Shown: piece after piece, positions 46,202 to 54,883 of the stretch
How positions within the stretch are numbered: position 1 is the stretch's first letter
Layout of the letters: the number at the start of each line of letters is the position of its first letter
Assembly (NCBI RefSeq): GCF_036244895.1
Contig: NZ_BQKE01000001.1
Coordinates: forward strand, 1,984,001 to 2,048,000
DNA length: 64,000 nt
Direction of reading: 5' to 3'
Source of the DNA: Persicobacter diffluens
GTDB lineage: Bacteria; Bacteroidota; Bacteroidia; Cytophagales; Cyclobacteriaceae
The notes under the pieces: generated by a model
Seen by the model: only the letters and a program-made list of their open reading frames with translations
Databases searched by the model: none
Told to the model about the DNA's origin: nothing
Translations under genes and position numbers: made by a program

Positions 46202-46226
46202 GTCGGATTAATATAAGCAAATCCGA
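46202..46226. other. Hairpin in the dnaG-apbC gap
   Basis: GTCGGATT / AATCCGAC perfect eight-base stem with a nine-base loop and no T-run on either side. The gap 45932-46856 has no gene I can support; it holds this hairpin, the palindrome at 46326 and repeat copy B. Confidence 0.4.
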
Positions 46227-46325
46227 CGAAATTTTATTTGGAACATCAGTTTACATTGGAAGAAGACACTTTTTTAATCCTCTCTATATGGGATTTAGAG
46301 CTGAATTGAATTAGCTGAAAAATGG

Positions 46326-46381
46326 GCTGTTGGAATAATATTTTGTGATTCTAGTGAAATCACATATAATCCAACAAGCTC
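46326..46381. repeat. Imperfect 56-base palindrome
   Basis: The left arm GCTGTTGGAATAATATTTTG and the reverse complement of the right arm, GCTTGTTGGATTATATGTG, pair around a GTGATT-CTAGTG-AAATCAC centre. A long AT-rich hairpin like this can be a transposon end fossil or a structured RNA; it lies 30 bases before repeat copy B. Confidence 0.45.
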
Positions 46382-46410
46382 TTAGACAACTTATTTTCAC
46401 CCCAAATAAG

Positions 46411-46566
46411 ACTGCGCCGCTAATTTTTCAAATGCCCAAATTTGGGCATGTTGGCTATCTCCCCATTCATCTGCTTCCTTAATGAAAACTCAAAACAGAA
46501 AACTATTCCTCCATTTTGCCGCCAAGCAGCTAATCGGGGAATTAAACGCACATAATTCGGCTTAAG
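46411..46566 (+). repeat. Dispersed intergenic repeat, copy B
   Basis: CTGCGCCG, CCCAAATTTGGGC (a perfect palindrome core), CCCATTCATCTGCTTCC, CAGAAAACTATTCC, TCCATTTTGCCGCCAAG, CAGCTAATCGG and TTCGGCTTAAG follow the order of copy A almost without gaps over 156 bases. It sits between the divergent dnaG and apbC genes. Confidence 0.75.
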
Positions 46567-46856
46567 AAATACCCACAATATTTAAAAAACTATTTTGAGT
46601 CTCTGGGCATCATTAAACCCACCTACGGCATCCGCATATCCCCAACCCTTTAACCCTAAAGGATTTCACCTTCAAAAACCCCTTATCGTTTTGGTTCTGC
46701 AAACATTGTCAGCCAGATTTCCTCAACAGGAGGTTTAATATCATTATATCCGCTAAATTGATTTTTTTTAATTAATTTGCGGAGGTTACAGGTGAAGATT
46801 ATCCCAAGCTATTGCTTTTCCTCACCTCGGTCAATACCGAAAATTCCCTAGAGATA

Positions 46857-47954
46857 ATGACTATTACTAAAGACCAAATATTAAAAGCCCTCGGCACTGT
46901 AGAGGATCCGGATCTGAAAAAAGATCTGGTAACCCTTGGCATGATTAAGGAGCTGGAGATTGAAAATAATACGGTAAAATTTCAGGTGGTATTAACCACT
47001 CCCGCCTGTCCGTTAAAAGAACAGATCAGAAAAAGCTGTATTGAGGCGATTCATGAGCAGGTCAATGCTGATTTGGAAGTAATTCCGGAGATGACCCACG
47101 ACGTGACCGCCGCGCAGGCTGCAACACCATTATTACCTCAGGTTAAAAATATTATTGCAGTGGCATCCGGTAAAGGTGGCGTAGGAAAATCTACGGTGTC
47201 TACGAACTTAGCGGTAGCCCTGGCGCGTACCGGTGCTAAAGTAGGATTCCTGGATGCTGACATTTACGGACCATCCGCCCCGACCATGTTTAATTGTGAG
47301 CATGAACAACCGGGTATGGAAAAAGAAGGGGAAAAAACCTGGATTATTCCGATTGAGCAATATGGTGTAAAAATCATGTCTATTGGGTTTTTAACCCCAC
47401 CAGATAGTCCGATGATTTGGAGAGGTCCTATGGCGACCTCCGCGATTCGTCAGTTTTTAGGAGACACCAAATGGGGCGAGTTAGATTATATGGTGGTAGA
47501 TTTACCTCCGGGAACCAGCGATATCCATTTGTCACTAATACAAAATGTGGCCGTTACCGGTGCTGTGGTGGTAACCACCCCACAAAAAGTGGCCATAATG
47601 GATGCTCAAAAAGGTTTGGCGATGTTCCAACAGCCTCAAATCAATGTACCGGTTTTAGGAATGATTGAAAATATGGCCTACTTCACGCCAAAAGAATTGC
47701 CGGAAAATAAGTATTATATTTTCGGAAAAGATGGTGGAAAAGAAATGGCTGAGCGATTCAAGGTACCATTTTTGGGAGAAATTCCTATTGTTCAGGAAAT
47801 TCGTGAAAGTGGAGACAATGGATATCCAGCGGTACTGAAAGACAGTATTACCTCCGAAGCTTTTGATCAACTGGCGAAGGAAGTTGCCCGACAGGTAGCC
47901 ATGAGAAACGCGACCATGGACAAAACAGAACGAGTAAAAATTACACAAGTATAG
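46857..47954 (+). CDS. Iron-sulfur cluster carrier protein ApbC/Mrp (NBP35-type P-loop ATPase)
   Basis: A 365-residue protein that binds and transfers Fe-S clusters. I placed the start at ATG 46857; the TTG at 46812 would add 15 residues unlike the family. Residues 1-90 form a MIP18/DUF59 domain (DQILKALGTVEDPDLKKDLV, TPACPLKEQI). Residues 100-360 form the Mrp ATPase with the deviant Walker A SGKGGVGKSTVS, a Walker B region (MVVDLPPGTSDIHLS) and an IENMAYF segment. The CxxC of many Mrp proteins appears changed to an ENMAYFTPKELP sequence. It starts a two-gene unit with the NifU-domain gene. Confidence 0.93.
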   Translation: MTITKDQILKALGTVEDPDLKKDLVTLGMIKELEIENNTVKFQVVLTTPACPLKEQIRKSCIEAIHEQVNADLEVIPEMTHDVTAAQAATPLLPQVKNIIAVASGKGGVGKSTVSTNLAVALARTGAKVGFLDADIYGPSAPTMFNCEHEQPGMEKEGEKTWIIPIEQYGVKIMSIGFLTPPDSPMIWRGPMATSAIRQFLGDTKWGELDYMVVDLPPGTSDIHLSLIQNVAVTGAVVVTTPQKVAIMDAQKGLAMFQQPQINVPVLGMIENMAYFTPKELPENKYYIFGKDGGKEMAERFKVPFLGEIPIVQEIRESGDNGYPAVLKDSITSEAFDQLAKEVARQVAMRNATMDKTERVKITQV

Positions 47955-47957
47955 ATA

Positions 47958-48215
47958 ATGAATATTCAGGAGCTACAGCAGCAGGTAGAAACGGCCCTCG
48001 ATAGCATCAGGCCTTATCTGGAATCCGATGGTGGAAATGTCAGAATTTTGGAAATCACGGAAGATTTTATCGTGAAATTGGAACTTTTGGGTGCTTGCGG
48101 AAGCTGCCCCATGTCCACCATGACCATGAAAGCCGGCATTGAAGAAGCCATTAAAAAACAAGTTCCGGAAATTAAAGAAGTAGTAGCGGTAAATATGACC
48201 CCACTACCGAATTAA
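47958..48215 (+). CDS. NifU-like C-terminal domain protein (Nfu type)
   Basis: An 85-residue Nfu domain that can hold a [4Fe-4S] cluster through the CxxC in LLGACGSCPMSTMTMK around residue 50. It begins with the family pattern VETALDSIRPYLESDGGNV and ends with PEIKEVVAV. It follows the apbC/Mrp gene by three bases. The pair Mrp plus Nfu in one operon is frequent in Bacteroidota and points to late steps of Fe-S protein maturation, perhaps supplying ThiC, ThiH or other Fe-S enzymes; the link to these is inference. Confidence 0.93.
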   Translation: MNIQELQQQVETALDSIRPYLESDGGNVRILEITEDFIVKLELLGACGSCPMSTMTMKAGIEEAIKKQVPEIKEVVAVNMTPLPN

Positions 48216-48231
48216 TTCCTGCTTATAAATT

Positions 48232-48394
48232 AGAGCGTGTTTAAAAGCCAAAATTGGCAGCGAAAATAGGAAGTATTGCAGAAGCGATACTTGATTATTT
48301 AGTGAGCATAGCATCGCTATTGTGGAGAAATTATCCTTAATCGCTTCCAATAATTCGAATTTGCAGCCGGATGGTGTGCTTTTTAACACGCTCT
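48232..48394. mobile_element. MITE-like element with 17-base terminal inverted repeats
   Basis: The ends read AGAGCGTGTTTAAAAGC and, reversed, AGAGCGTGTTAAAAAGC: 16 of 17 identical. Inside are the palindrome GCCAAAATTGGC next to the left end and an AAGTAT / ATACTT hairpin. The 163-base length and lack of a transposase fit a miniature inverted-repeat element. No clear target duplication is visible. It lies between the Nfu gene and the metalloprotease gene; a reading frame that spans it on the minus strand is not a credible gene. Confidence 0.7.
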
Positions 48395-48471
48395 TCATAG
48401 AACGGCCATACCTTACTGCTTATGCTGCGGAAATGTATGGCCATTTTTTTATTTAGTTTATTGACTATATT

Positions 48472-50613
48472 TTGAAAAAAGTCCTAATCATCCTATTGTT
48501 TTTCTTTGCTCATTGGTCTTACGCCCAAACGGATCGATGTGGAGCGGTGAATCATCATCGGGATGACCACCGAATGGCACCTGTTCAGGGCTTCGAATCC
48601 TGGATGTTGGAGAAACAACGTGTATTGGCCGAACAATTCCCCCAACGAAATGCAGCCGATCCCATGGAAATTCCGGTAGTTTTTCACATTATTCATAATG
48701 GCGAAGCGATTGGCAGTGGAAAAAATATCTCTGACGAACAAATCCTAAGTCAGCTGGAAGTTTTGAATGAGGATTTCCAAAGACAAAATGAAGATGCCAT
48801 AAATACCCGCCAGCAGTTTTTGAGCGTTGCTGCTGACTTCGGAATTAAATTCGTTATGGCGAAACAGGATCCGGAGGGAAATGCCACCAACGGTATTACC
48901 CGCACGCAAACTGATATTACTTCTTTTGGCATTAATTCCTCCGCACAAACAGCCCTAAAATCTCTGAGTTACTGGAACTCGGAGGATTATTTGAATATTT
49001 GGGTAGCCAACCTTTCCGGTCAGCTGTTAGGATATGCTTCCTGGCCGGAAACTGACATTCCGGGACCTGGCGCCCCTTCCGCCCCTACAGAAGATGGCGT
49101 AGTGATTGATTTTACCGTTTGCGGATCCAACGCCAAAGGCAATTTCCCTACCATCGACCCCACTTATAACTTGGGTAGAACTTTAAGCCACGAAATCGGT
49201 CATTTTTTCGGACTGCTTCACATCTGGGGCGATGGAGGCTGTGGGGTTGATGATTTTTGTGGTGACACTCCGGATCAGTCAAGTCAGACTACAACCTCCT
49301 GTGATCAGCTTCAAGATAATCCACCCTTTTCATGCGAAACCCTTGATCAGTATGAAAACTTCATGGATTATACCCCGGATGCCTGTATGAATATGTTTAC
49401 CGCAGATCAGAAATCCCGGGTAGAGGTAGTGCTGGAATTTAGCCCAAGACGCGCCTCCTTACTGAGTTCTCCGGGACTTGTCGAACCGAATTTTGAAGAT
49501 AATGCGATCCGATTAGTCGCCATCCCTTCTCCAAAATCCGTAAGCTGCGCTGCTGCCATGCCCCTGGTGCTTGAAGTGAGAAATGTTGGGACCAATGAGG
49601 TAAACTCCATGATGGTGGAATTAACTTTTGGCGAGTATGAAGCCCAAAATACGATTGAAAACCTCAAGCTTGCACCGGGCGAAAACAAGATACTGAGTAC
49701 CACTTTATTGGGGCTACCAGAAGGAGAAAAAGAATTAACGGCCATAGTTACCCGGGTAAATAATGAAGACAATGATGCCATTGTAGTGGGGCGCCTGAAG
49801 AAAACAATATTGGTGGATCAGAGTGAAGCGGAGATGCCCTTTTATACTGCTTTTAATTCTGCTTCCATAGTGTCGGAAGGTTGGATTCCTTTCCCGGAAA
49901 ACTCAAATAATCAATGGGAAGGCGGCCAAACCACTGATCAGGAATGGGCTGCCCTGCTTCGATCAGGAAGCACCATGGTGAATCACTTGATATCTCCCCT
50001 CATTTTACTTTCGGAAACAGACTCCTTAACCATCACCTTTGAGACGCAGCGTACCGTTTCGGGCACTAGTGAAACCGACTTAAATTTATGGATATCCAAT
50101 GACTGCGGTGCATCAGAAACATTAATTTACAGCGCAAACAGTTCGGACTTGAAGCCATCAGAAGAGCATAAAAAATGGGTACGTCATTATGTGGACATCA
50201 GCCCATTCCAGGAGCAGGAGGTTCGATTAGATTTTGCCTGCGCCAACCCCAATGGAGGTACTTTATATTTAAGAGAATTCCGAATTTTTGAAAAAGGAAA
50301 ACATCAGCTCAAAGCAGAATTGGAAGAGTCCATCATCCTGGATCCCCAAAAAGATGATATACTTCCTAGGTTCGTACTTTCTACCAGTGGCAGTTTACCC
50401 ATACAATATGCGCTGGTATACGAATTGGAAGAAGAAGGCCCCATCTACCTTAAATTAATGGCAATGGATGGCCGCCTGCTCCAGCAATATCAAAAACAAA
50501 ATACTTTACAGGGCTCCATCCCTATCGATCTCAACAATTTAGCCTCCGGCTATTACCTGCTGGAAATAAATTCCTTAAAGGGCAGAACGGTCAAACGTTT
50601 ATTTCAGCCTTAA
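48472..50613 (+). CDS. T9SS-exported M43 (pappalysin-like) metalloprotease
   Basis: A 713-residue secreted zinc protease. The signal peptide (LIILLFFFAHWSYAQ) is followed by a propeptide-like region. The catalytic domain is at about 60-330, with the extended zinc motif HEIGHFFGLLHIWGD around residue 243, cysteines in GVDDFCGDTPD and CETLDQ, and the Met-turn NFMDYTPDACMNMFT around 305. A region of beta domains (330-625) and a C-terminal type A T9SS sorting domain (LKLMAMDGRLL, LASGYYLLEI, VKRLFQP) follow. The start is a TTG with no better ATG. It is probably a secreted protease for nutrition or processing of surface proteins. Confidence 0.93.
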   Translation: MKKVLIILLFFFAHWSYAQTDRCGAVNHHRDDHRMAPVQGFESWMLEKQRVLAEQFPQRNAADPMEIPVVFHIIHNGEAIGSGKNISDEQILSQLEVLNEDFQRQNEDAINTRQQFLSVAADFGIKFVMAKQDPEGNATNGITRTQTDITSFGINSSAQTALKSLSYWNSEDYLNIWVANLSGQLLGYASWPETDIPGPGAPSAPTEDGVVIDFTVCGSNAKGNFPTIDPTYNLGRTLSHEIGHFFGLLHIWGDGGCGVDDFCGDTPDQSSQTTTSCDQLQDNPPFSCETLDQYENFMDYTPDACMNMFTADQKSRVEVVLEFSPRRASLLSSPGLVEPNFEDNAIRLVAIPSPKSVSCAAAMPLVLEVRNVGTNEVNSMMVELTFGEYEAQNTIENLKLAPGENKILSTTLLGLPEGEKELTAIVTRVNNEDNDAIVVGRLKKTILVDQSEAEMPFYTAFNSASIVSEGWIPFPENSNNQWEGGQTTDQEWAALLRSGSTMVNHLISPLILLSETDSLTITFETQRTVSGTSETDLNLWISNDCGASETLIYSANSSDLKPSEEHKKWVRHYVDISPFQEQEVRLDFACANPNGGTLYLREFRIFEKGKHQLKAELEESIILDPQKDDILPRFVLSTSGSLPIQYALVYELEEEGPIYLKLMAMDGRLLQQYQKQNTLQGSIPIDLNNLASGYYLLEINSLKGRTVKRLFQP

Positions 50614-50616
50614 ACA

Positions 50617-50650
50617 AAATGGCTTGCCAAATGCCGGCAAGCCATTTTTT
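50617..50650 (+). terminator. Terminator after the M43 protease gene
   Basis: AATGGCTTGCC / GGCAAGCCATT hairpin and a T-run, right after the stop. Confidence 0.9.
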
Positions 50651-50686
50651 ATGCTTCTTTTTCAGAAATTTTGTCAATTAAATCCC

Positions 50687-50694
50687 TATTTTTG
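50687..50694 (+). promoter_or_regulatory. -7 promoter element upstream of ddl
   Basis: TATTTTTG, an exact TAnnTTTG match, 28 bases before the ddl start. A TTTG lies only 13 bases upstream, closer than usual. Confidence 0.5.
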
Positions 50695-50722
50695 GATGTT
50701 CGAGATATAGATATTTAATTCA

Positions 50723-51808
50723 ATGAAGGAAAAATTAAACGTAGGGGTACTTTTTGGTGGTCGTTCTGTAGAACATGAGATTTCATTGAAATCCGCGACC
50801 AATGTGCTGAAAAATATTGATCAGTCGCAATTCAATATCTTCCCTATTGGAATTGATAAAGTGGGAGCCTGGCATTTAGGGCTCACCCCGGATCAACAAT
50901 TCCCCAAGGAAAATAATGTACAGATTAATATGAATCCTGCGGATCCATTCCTGTTGAATAAGGATACGGGTGAAGAAATCCGCCTGGACGTAGTCTTCCC
51001 GGTACTTCATGGTACGGATGGAGAAGATGGCAGCGTACAGGGATTGTTGAAAATTCTTCGCATTCCGGTAGTAGGCGTGGACGTTTTGCCTGCGGCAATC
51101 ACCATGTCCAAAGTCGCTACCAAGCATTTATTAGAGGCCAATGGCGTTCCGGTGGCCAAATATGTAGTCAGTAGAATCGAAGAGCGCGACCAACTGAGCC
51201 TGGACATTTTAGAAAAAAAATTAGGCCTTCCCTGTATCGCCAAGCCGGCAAATCTGGGGTCTTCCGTTGGCGTCAACAAAATCTCTGATCAGGCTTCCTT
51301 TGAAAAAGCCATTGAAGAAGGTTTTAAATATGACAACCTGCTGTTGATTGAAGAATTTGTTGTCGGAAAAGAATTTGAATGCGGCATTATAGGAAATGAA
51401 ATTCCTAAAGCCACTGTTGCCGGAGAGGTGAAGGTGAACAGCAAGCATGAATTTTACACTTTCGAGGCCAAATATGTAGATCCGGAAGGAGCCATCATTC
51501 AGGTTCCTGCCGAAATTCCGGAAGAGGTGCATCACCGCATCATGAAATATTGTGAGGACTCCTACAAAGCCTTGCATTGTAATGGGTTTGCGCGTGCGGA
51601 TGTTTTCTACACCGAAGACGATCGTATTTTATTAAATGAGATCAATGCCATTCCCGGCTTTACGGATATTTCCATGTTCCCTTCTCTGTGGGCACATGCA
51701 GGATTGGCTTATACCGACCTGATCACCAAATTAATTGATTTGGCCATGGAACGCGCCAGCAAAATGGCAGAACAGGAAACGCATTTTGAATCAGCTTTCA
51801 CCAAATAA
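50723..51808 (+). CDS. ddl: D-alanine--D-alanine ligase
   Basis: Joins two D-alanines for the peptidoglycan precursor, in the cytoplasm. The 361-residue ATP-grasp enzyme has VLFGGRSVEHEISLKSA at the N-terminus, VFPVLHGTDGEDGSVQGLL around residue 95, the ATP-binding LPCIAKPANLGSSVGVNKI around 175, and the C-terminal metal and D-Ala sites GFARADVFY and LNEINAIPGFTDISMFP. Length is typical. It is followed after 31 bases by the PASTA gene, with which it is probably co-transcribed. Confidence 0.97.
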   Translation: MKEKLNVGVLFGGRSVEHEISLKSATNVLKNIDQSQFNIFPIGIDKVGAWHLGLTPDQQFPKENNVQINMNPADPFLLNKDTGEEIRLDVVFPVLHGTDGEDGSVQGLLKILRIPVVGVDVLPAAITMSKVATKHLLEANGVPVAKYVVSRIEERDQLSLDILEKKLGLPCIAKPANLGSSVGVNKISDQASFEKAIEEGFKYDNLLLIEEFVVGKEFECGIIGNEIPKATVAGEVKVNSKHEFYTFEAKYVDPEGAIIQVPAEIPEEVHHRIMKYCEDSYKALHCNGFARADVFYTEDDRILLNEINAIPGFTDISMFPSLWAHAGLAYTDLITKLIDLAMERASKMAEQETHFESAFTK

Positions 51809-51839
51809 ATAGCCCAGCTTTTAATACAAGAATTTTAAT

Positions 51840-52640
51840 ATGTCTTTTTTTAAACCTAAATCATTCCTAGACCTTATTCTTCATTGGGTACTGATCGGAA
51901 TAATCGGAACAGGCTTTGTGGGTGGATTTTTCTATCTGTATTTGCCCAATGTTACCGAACATGGCGAAACGGTCACCGTGCCAAATGTGATGGAAAGAAA
52001 TTATCAGGAATTGGAAGCCGAATTAGGCGCTCGCTCTCTTCGATATGAAATTGAATTAGATTCCGGGTTTTCAGCAGATTTACCTCCTTTGGCAGTCATC
52101 AAGCAATTCCCGGAAGCAGGTACCAAAGTTAAATCGAACAGAAAGATTTACATTACGCTAAATGCCAGCAACCCTCCTAAAGTTAAAATGCCTCATTTGA
52201 TTGATGGCTCTTTGACAAACGCTCAAATCGTACTGAACTCTTATGATTTAAAAATGGGAGAAATCAAATACGAACCGGATTTAGCCGAAAACGCCGTTTT
52301 GCGCCAGGAGTATAAGGGCAGTCCGGTAGAAGCCGGCACTTTAATCGCCAAGGGTTCTACCATTGATTTGGTGGTTGGAGATGGCTATGGAAAGCGAACT
52401 TTCGAACTGGAAAATTATGTTGGCCGTCCGCTGGATGAGGTAGAACTTGCCATTAAAGGCTCTTCTCTAAAAGTAGGATTTGTAAAACCAAGAGATCGAA
52501 ATGATTCATTGAACTATGTAGTTATCCGACAGCGTCCATTGGAAGACACCCAGGTTCGCGTAGGACAGGAAATTGATCTTTGGGTAGAACTGGCTCCCGA
52601 ACCGGAGGAAGATGCACCAGCAACAGAAGATATTTTCTAA
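51840..52640 (+). CDS. PASTA domain membrane protein without a kinase domain
   Basis: A 266-residue protein with one N-terminal membrane helix (LILHWVLIGIIGTGFVGGFFYL) and three PASTA domains outside the cytoplasm (about 45-110, 112-180 and 182-255; each starts like VTVPNVMERNYQELE, KMPHLIDGSLTNAQIVL or FELENYVGRPLDEVELAI). PASTA domains bind unlinked peptidoglycan or sense the wall. Here there is no serine/threonine kinase or penicillin-binding part. Co-location with ddl supports a wall-sensing or scaffold role; this is an inference. The C-terminal tail is acidic. Confidence 0.92.
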   Translation: MSFFKPKSFLDLILHWVLIGIIGTGFVGGFFYLYLPNVTEHGETVTVPNVMERNYQELEAELGARSLRYEIELDSGFSADLPPLAVIKQFPEAGTKVKSNRKIYITLNASNPPKVKMPHLIDGSLTNAQIVLNSYDLKMGEIKYEPDLAENAVLRQEYKGSPVEAGTLIAKGSTIDLVVGDGYGKRTFELENYVGRPLDEVELAIKGSSLKVGFVKPRDRNDSLNYVVIRQRPLEDTQVRVGQEIDLWVELAPEPEEDAPATEDIF

Positions 52641-52649
52641 AAAACACTG

Positions 52650-52684
52650 AAGCCCCTTTCGAAAAACAAAGGGGCTTTTTCTTT
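52650..52684 (+). terminator. Terminator after the PASTA gene
   Basis: AAGCCCCTTT / AAAGGGGCTT hairpin with a T-rich tail. Confidence 0.9.
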
Positions 52685-52780
52685 TATAAGGATAAAGATT
52701 TAAATTAGTCTTTATTTTATACGTTACCGGCACCTTGTGCTCCCATAAACAGGAACACCGATGAGCCTAACCATCAACCC

Positions 52781-54697
52781 ATGTCAAAACGGATTTTCAT
52801 TCTTTTTATATTAGGGTACTTTTTATTCCCCACAGCAAAAGCCCAGCTGGTTCAACTTCCGCTTCAGCGGGACTTAAGTCAACAAAATTTTAGAATTACG
52901 GCATCGGAGGATACCCTACCGAAACTCCCCTTTTTTGATGATGTTTCCCAGGCCAGCTTCCTTCCTGATACCAGCTGGTGGAAAAACACCAATACCGTCA
53001 CGGTAAGATCAGGAATTGATATCAACAGCCTGAGTTATCAGGTCATGGTTTTTGATGGTCTAAAAGCCGATGGCACGCCCTACAACACTACCAACCCCAC
53101 CACTTATGGGCCAACAGACAGCCTGGTCTCCTGCCCGATCAATATGCTGGAGGTAGCTGATAGTGAAGTTGCAGACACCTATTTAACCTTCTTTTTACAA
53201 AAAGGAGGACAAGCCAATCCGCCCAATGCACGAGACATTTTACGCTTGTCTTTCTTCGATAAAGACAGTGAGTGGGAAGAAGTATGGGAAATAAACGGAG
53301 ATGACGAAAGCATGCCCGATACTGAAACCTTTTATATGTTCGCTATTCCCTTTGAATCTCGTTACATCCATGAAGGCTTCAAATTCAAATTCCAGGCTTT
53401 TGGGAACCAATCCGGCTCTTTTGACAACTGGATTATGAATTATGTCCATCTGGATAAAAGAAGAGGCCTGGAAAATCCCGATAATCCAACGGCCAATGAT
53501 CGGGCCTATATCGACCGGGCACTAACGCGCCGCCCATCCAGCCCCTTTGCGCCTTACACCATGCTGCCCATGAAGCAATACCTGGAAGACCCCGAGGGCT
53601 TTACGGCAGTATCCCATGCGGAAATGTACAATCTGAATAATAGCGAACAGCTCGTTTCGTTTAACTTTACCATTTCAGATACTACCACCAACTCGGTGTT
53701 GGATAAACCCGATGAGGCAACGCTTTTGCCCATTATCCCCGCATTCGGAACCTTAGACATTACCTCTTCGGCCATCAACACCAATAACCTTTTGGCAGGA
53801 GATCCGGACTCTCTTTATATGGAATTAGAATATTCCATCAGTACCAATGACGACTTTTTGGTGCGCTGGCAGGAAAATGGCGTAGACGTCATTGCCGAAG
53901 ACATTAACCTTCGGATGAACGACACCACCCGAAGCATAGTCGTCATTGATAATATATTGGCTTACGATGATGGAGAGGCCGAATATGCCGCAGGTATTGC
54001 CCAGCAAGCCGGGCAGTTGGCGTACGAGTTCAATATTCCTACGGAAGATATCATGACTGGCATCTCTATTGCCTGGAGAAACGAAGCTTATGGACAGGGC
54101 GGAGCCTCCTTCACCCTTAAAATCTGGGAGGACCTGGAAGAGGAGCCCATTTATGAACAAGCCACGATCACCATTGCGGGAAGTCCTGAAAATCCCTATT
54201 CCTTTTATTCCATTGGCTACCTGCCCATAAGCGGAAAATTTTATGTAGGCTATGAGCAAAACACCAATAACCGATTAGCCATTGGACTGGATAAAGACAA
54301 TGATGCCTCTGCCTTTATGTATTTCAACACGAAAGGCATCTGGGAATCTAATATTTTGGAGGATGAAGAAACGGGTGAAACTGTAGCCGGTGTCGAAGGA
54401 GCTTTAATGATCCGACCTACCTTCCTTAAAATCAATGAGGAGATACCGGTGGATAATGAAAAAGCTCGTGAACAGGTGAAGCTCTACCCTAACCCAAATC
54501 GCGGATCATTTCACATCAATTATCCGGTAGAAGCCATTCAAATTTCAGATATGGCGGGACGAAGCATACCGCATCAACTGATCAACAATTTTTCGGATAG
54601 CCAGGTCATTTTAGATCAGGTAAAAGCAGGCTTATACATCGTACGTTACCGGATTGCCGGGGAATGGCAAAACCAAAAAATGATCATTCAGCCTTAA
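52781..54697 (+). CDS. Secreted T9SS cargo protein of unknown function
   Basis: A 638-residue protein. It has a signal peptide (IFILFILGYFLFPTAKAQ), then several beta-rich regions with motifs such as LPFFDDVSQASFLPDTSWW and DDGEAEYAAGIAQQAGQLAYEFN. A C-terminal type A T9SS sorting domain starts with VKLYPNPNRGSFHINYP, continues with ISDMAGR, and ends KAGLYIVRY and KMIIQP. I do not recognise an enzymatic domain; the middle could be a discoidin- or MAM-like beta-sandwich. It is monocistronic, downstream of the ddl-PASTA unit. In related genomes a protein of this type often follows the PASTA gene, though I cannot verify this here. Confidence 0.88.
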   Translation: MSKRIFILFILGYFLFPTAKAQLVQLPLQRDLSQQNFRITASEDTLPKLPFFDDVSQASFLPDTSWWKNTNTVTVRSGIDINSLSYQVMVFDGLKADGTPYNTTNPTTYGPTDSLVSCPINMLEVADSEVADTYLTFFLQKGGQANPPNARDILRLSFFDKDSEWEEVWEINGDDESMPDTETFYMFAIPFESRYIHEGFKFKFQAFGNQSGSFDNWIMNYVHLDKRRGLENPDNPTANDRAYIDRALTRRPSSPFAPYTMLPMKQYLEDPEGFTAVSHAEMYNLNNSEQLVSFNFTISDTTTNSVLDKPDEATLLPIIPAFGTLDITSSAINTNNLLAGDPDSLYMELEYSISTNDDFLVRWQENGVDVIAEDINLRMNDTTRSIVVIDNILAYDDGEAEYAAGIAQQAGQLAYEFNIPTEDIMTGISIAWRNEAYGQGGASFTLKIWEDLEEEPIYEQATITIAGSPENPYSFYSIGYLPISGKFYVGYEQNTNNRLAIGLDKDNDASAFMYFNTKGIWESNILEDEETGETVAGVEGALMIRPTFLKINEEIPVDNEKAREQVKLYPNPNRGSFHINYPVEAIQISDMAGRSIPHQLINNFSDSQVILDQVKAGLYIVRYRIAGEWQNQKMIIQP

Positions 54698-54700
54698 AGG

Positions 54701-54800
54701 GGATTAAACCGGGATATTCATACCTAAAGCCTTGTTTAGCCAGAAGGCAGGAATAATGAAGAAATAGTTCCCTATTTCATTTTTTTCGACGAACCCTAAC
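54701..54800 (-). repeat. Dispersed intergenic repeat, copy D (5' part shortened)
   Basis: On the minus strand: GTTCGTCGAAAAAAATG, AAATAGGGAACTATTTCTTC, ATTATTCCTGCCTTCTGGC, TAAACAAGGCTTTAGG and CCGGTTTAAT align with the second two-thirds of copy A. AAATAG-GGAA-CTATTT is a perfect hairpin with a GNRA-type loop. It begins four bases after the stop codon of the T9SS cargo gene. Confidence 0.65.
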
Positions 54801-54832
54801 TCTAATTTTAAGCACAAGTTTTTTTGGCACAA

Positions 54833-54868
54833 AAAAAAGGACCATCCATCAGGACGGTCCTTTTTTTA
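54833..54868. terminator. Bidirectional terminator
   Basis: AAAGGACC-A-TCC / GGA-C-GGTCCTTT with one A/C mismatch, an A-run on the left and a T-run on the right, between converging genes. Confidence 0.8.
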
Positions 54869-54883
54869 TCAAAATAACAACCT

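Noticed and set aside
48204..48398. Minus-strand frame spanning the MITE-like element
   Set aside because: It runs from one terminal repeat to the other, with no known similarity, and is probably a chance open frame in a mobile element.
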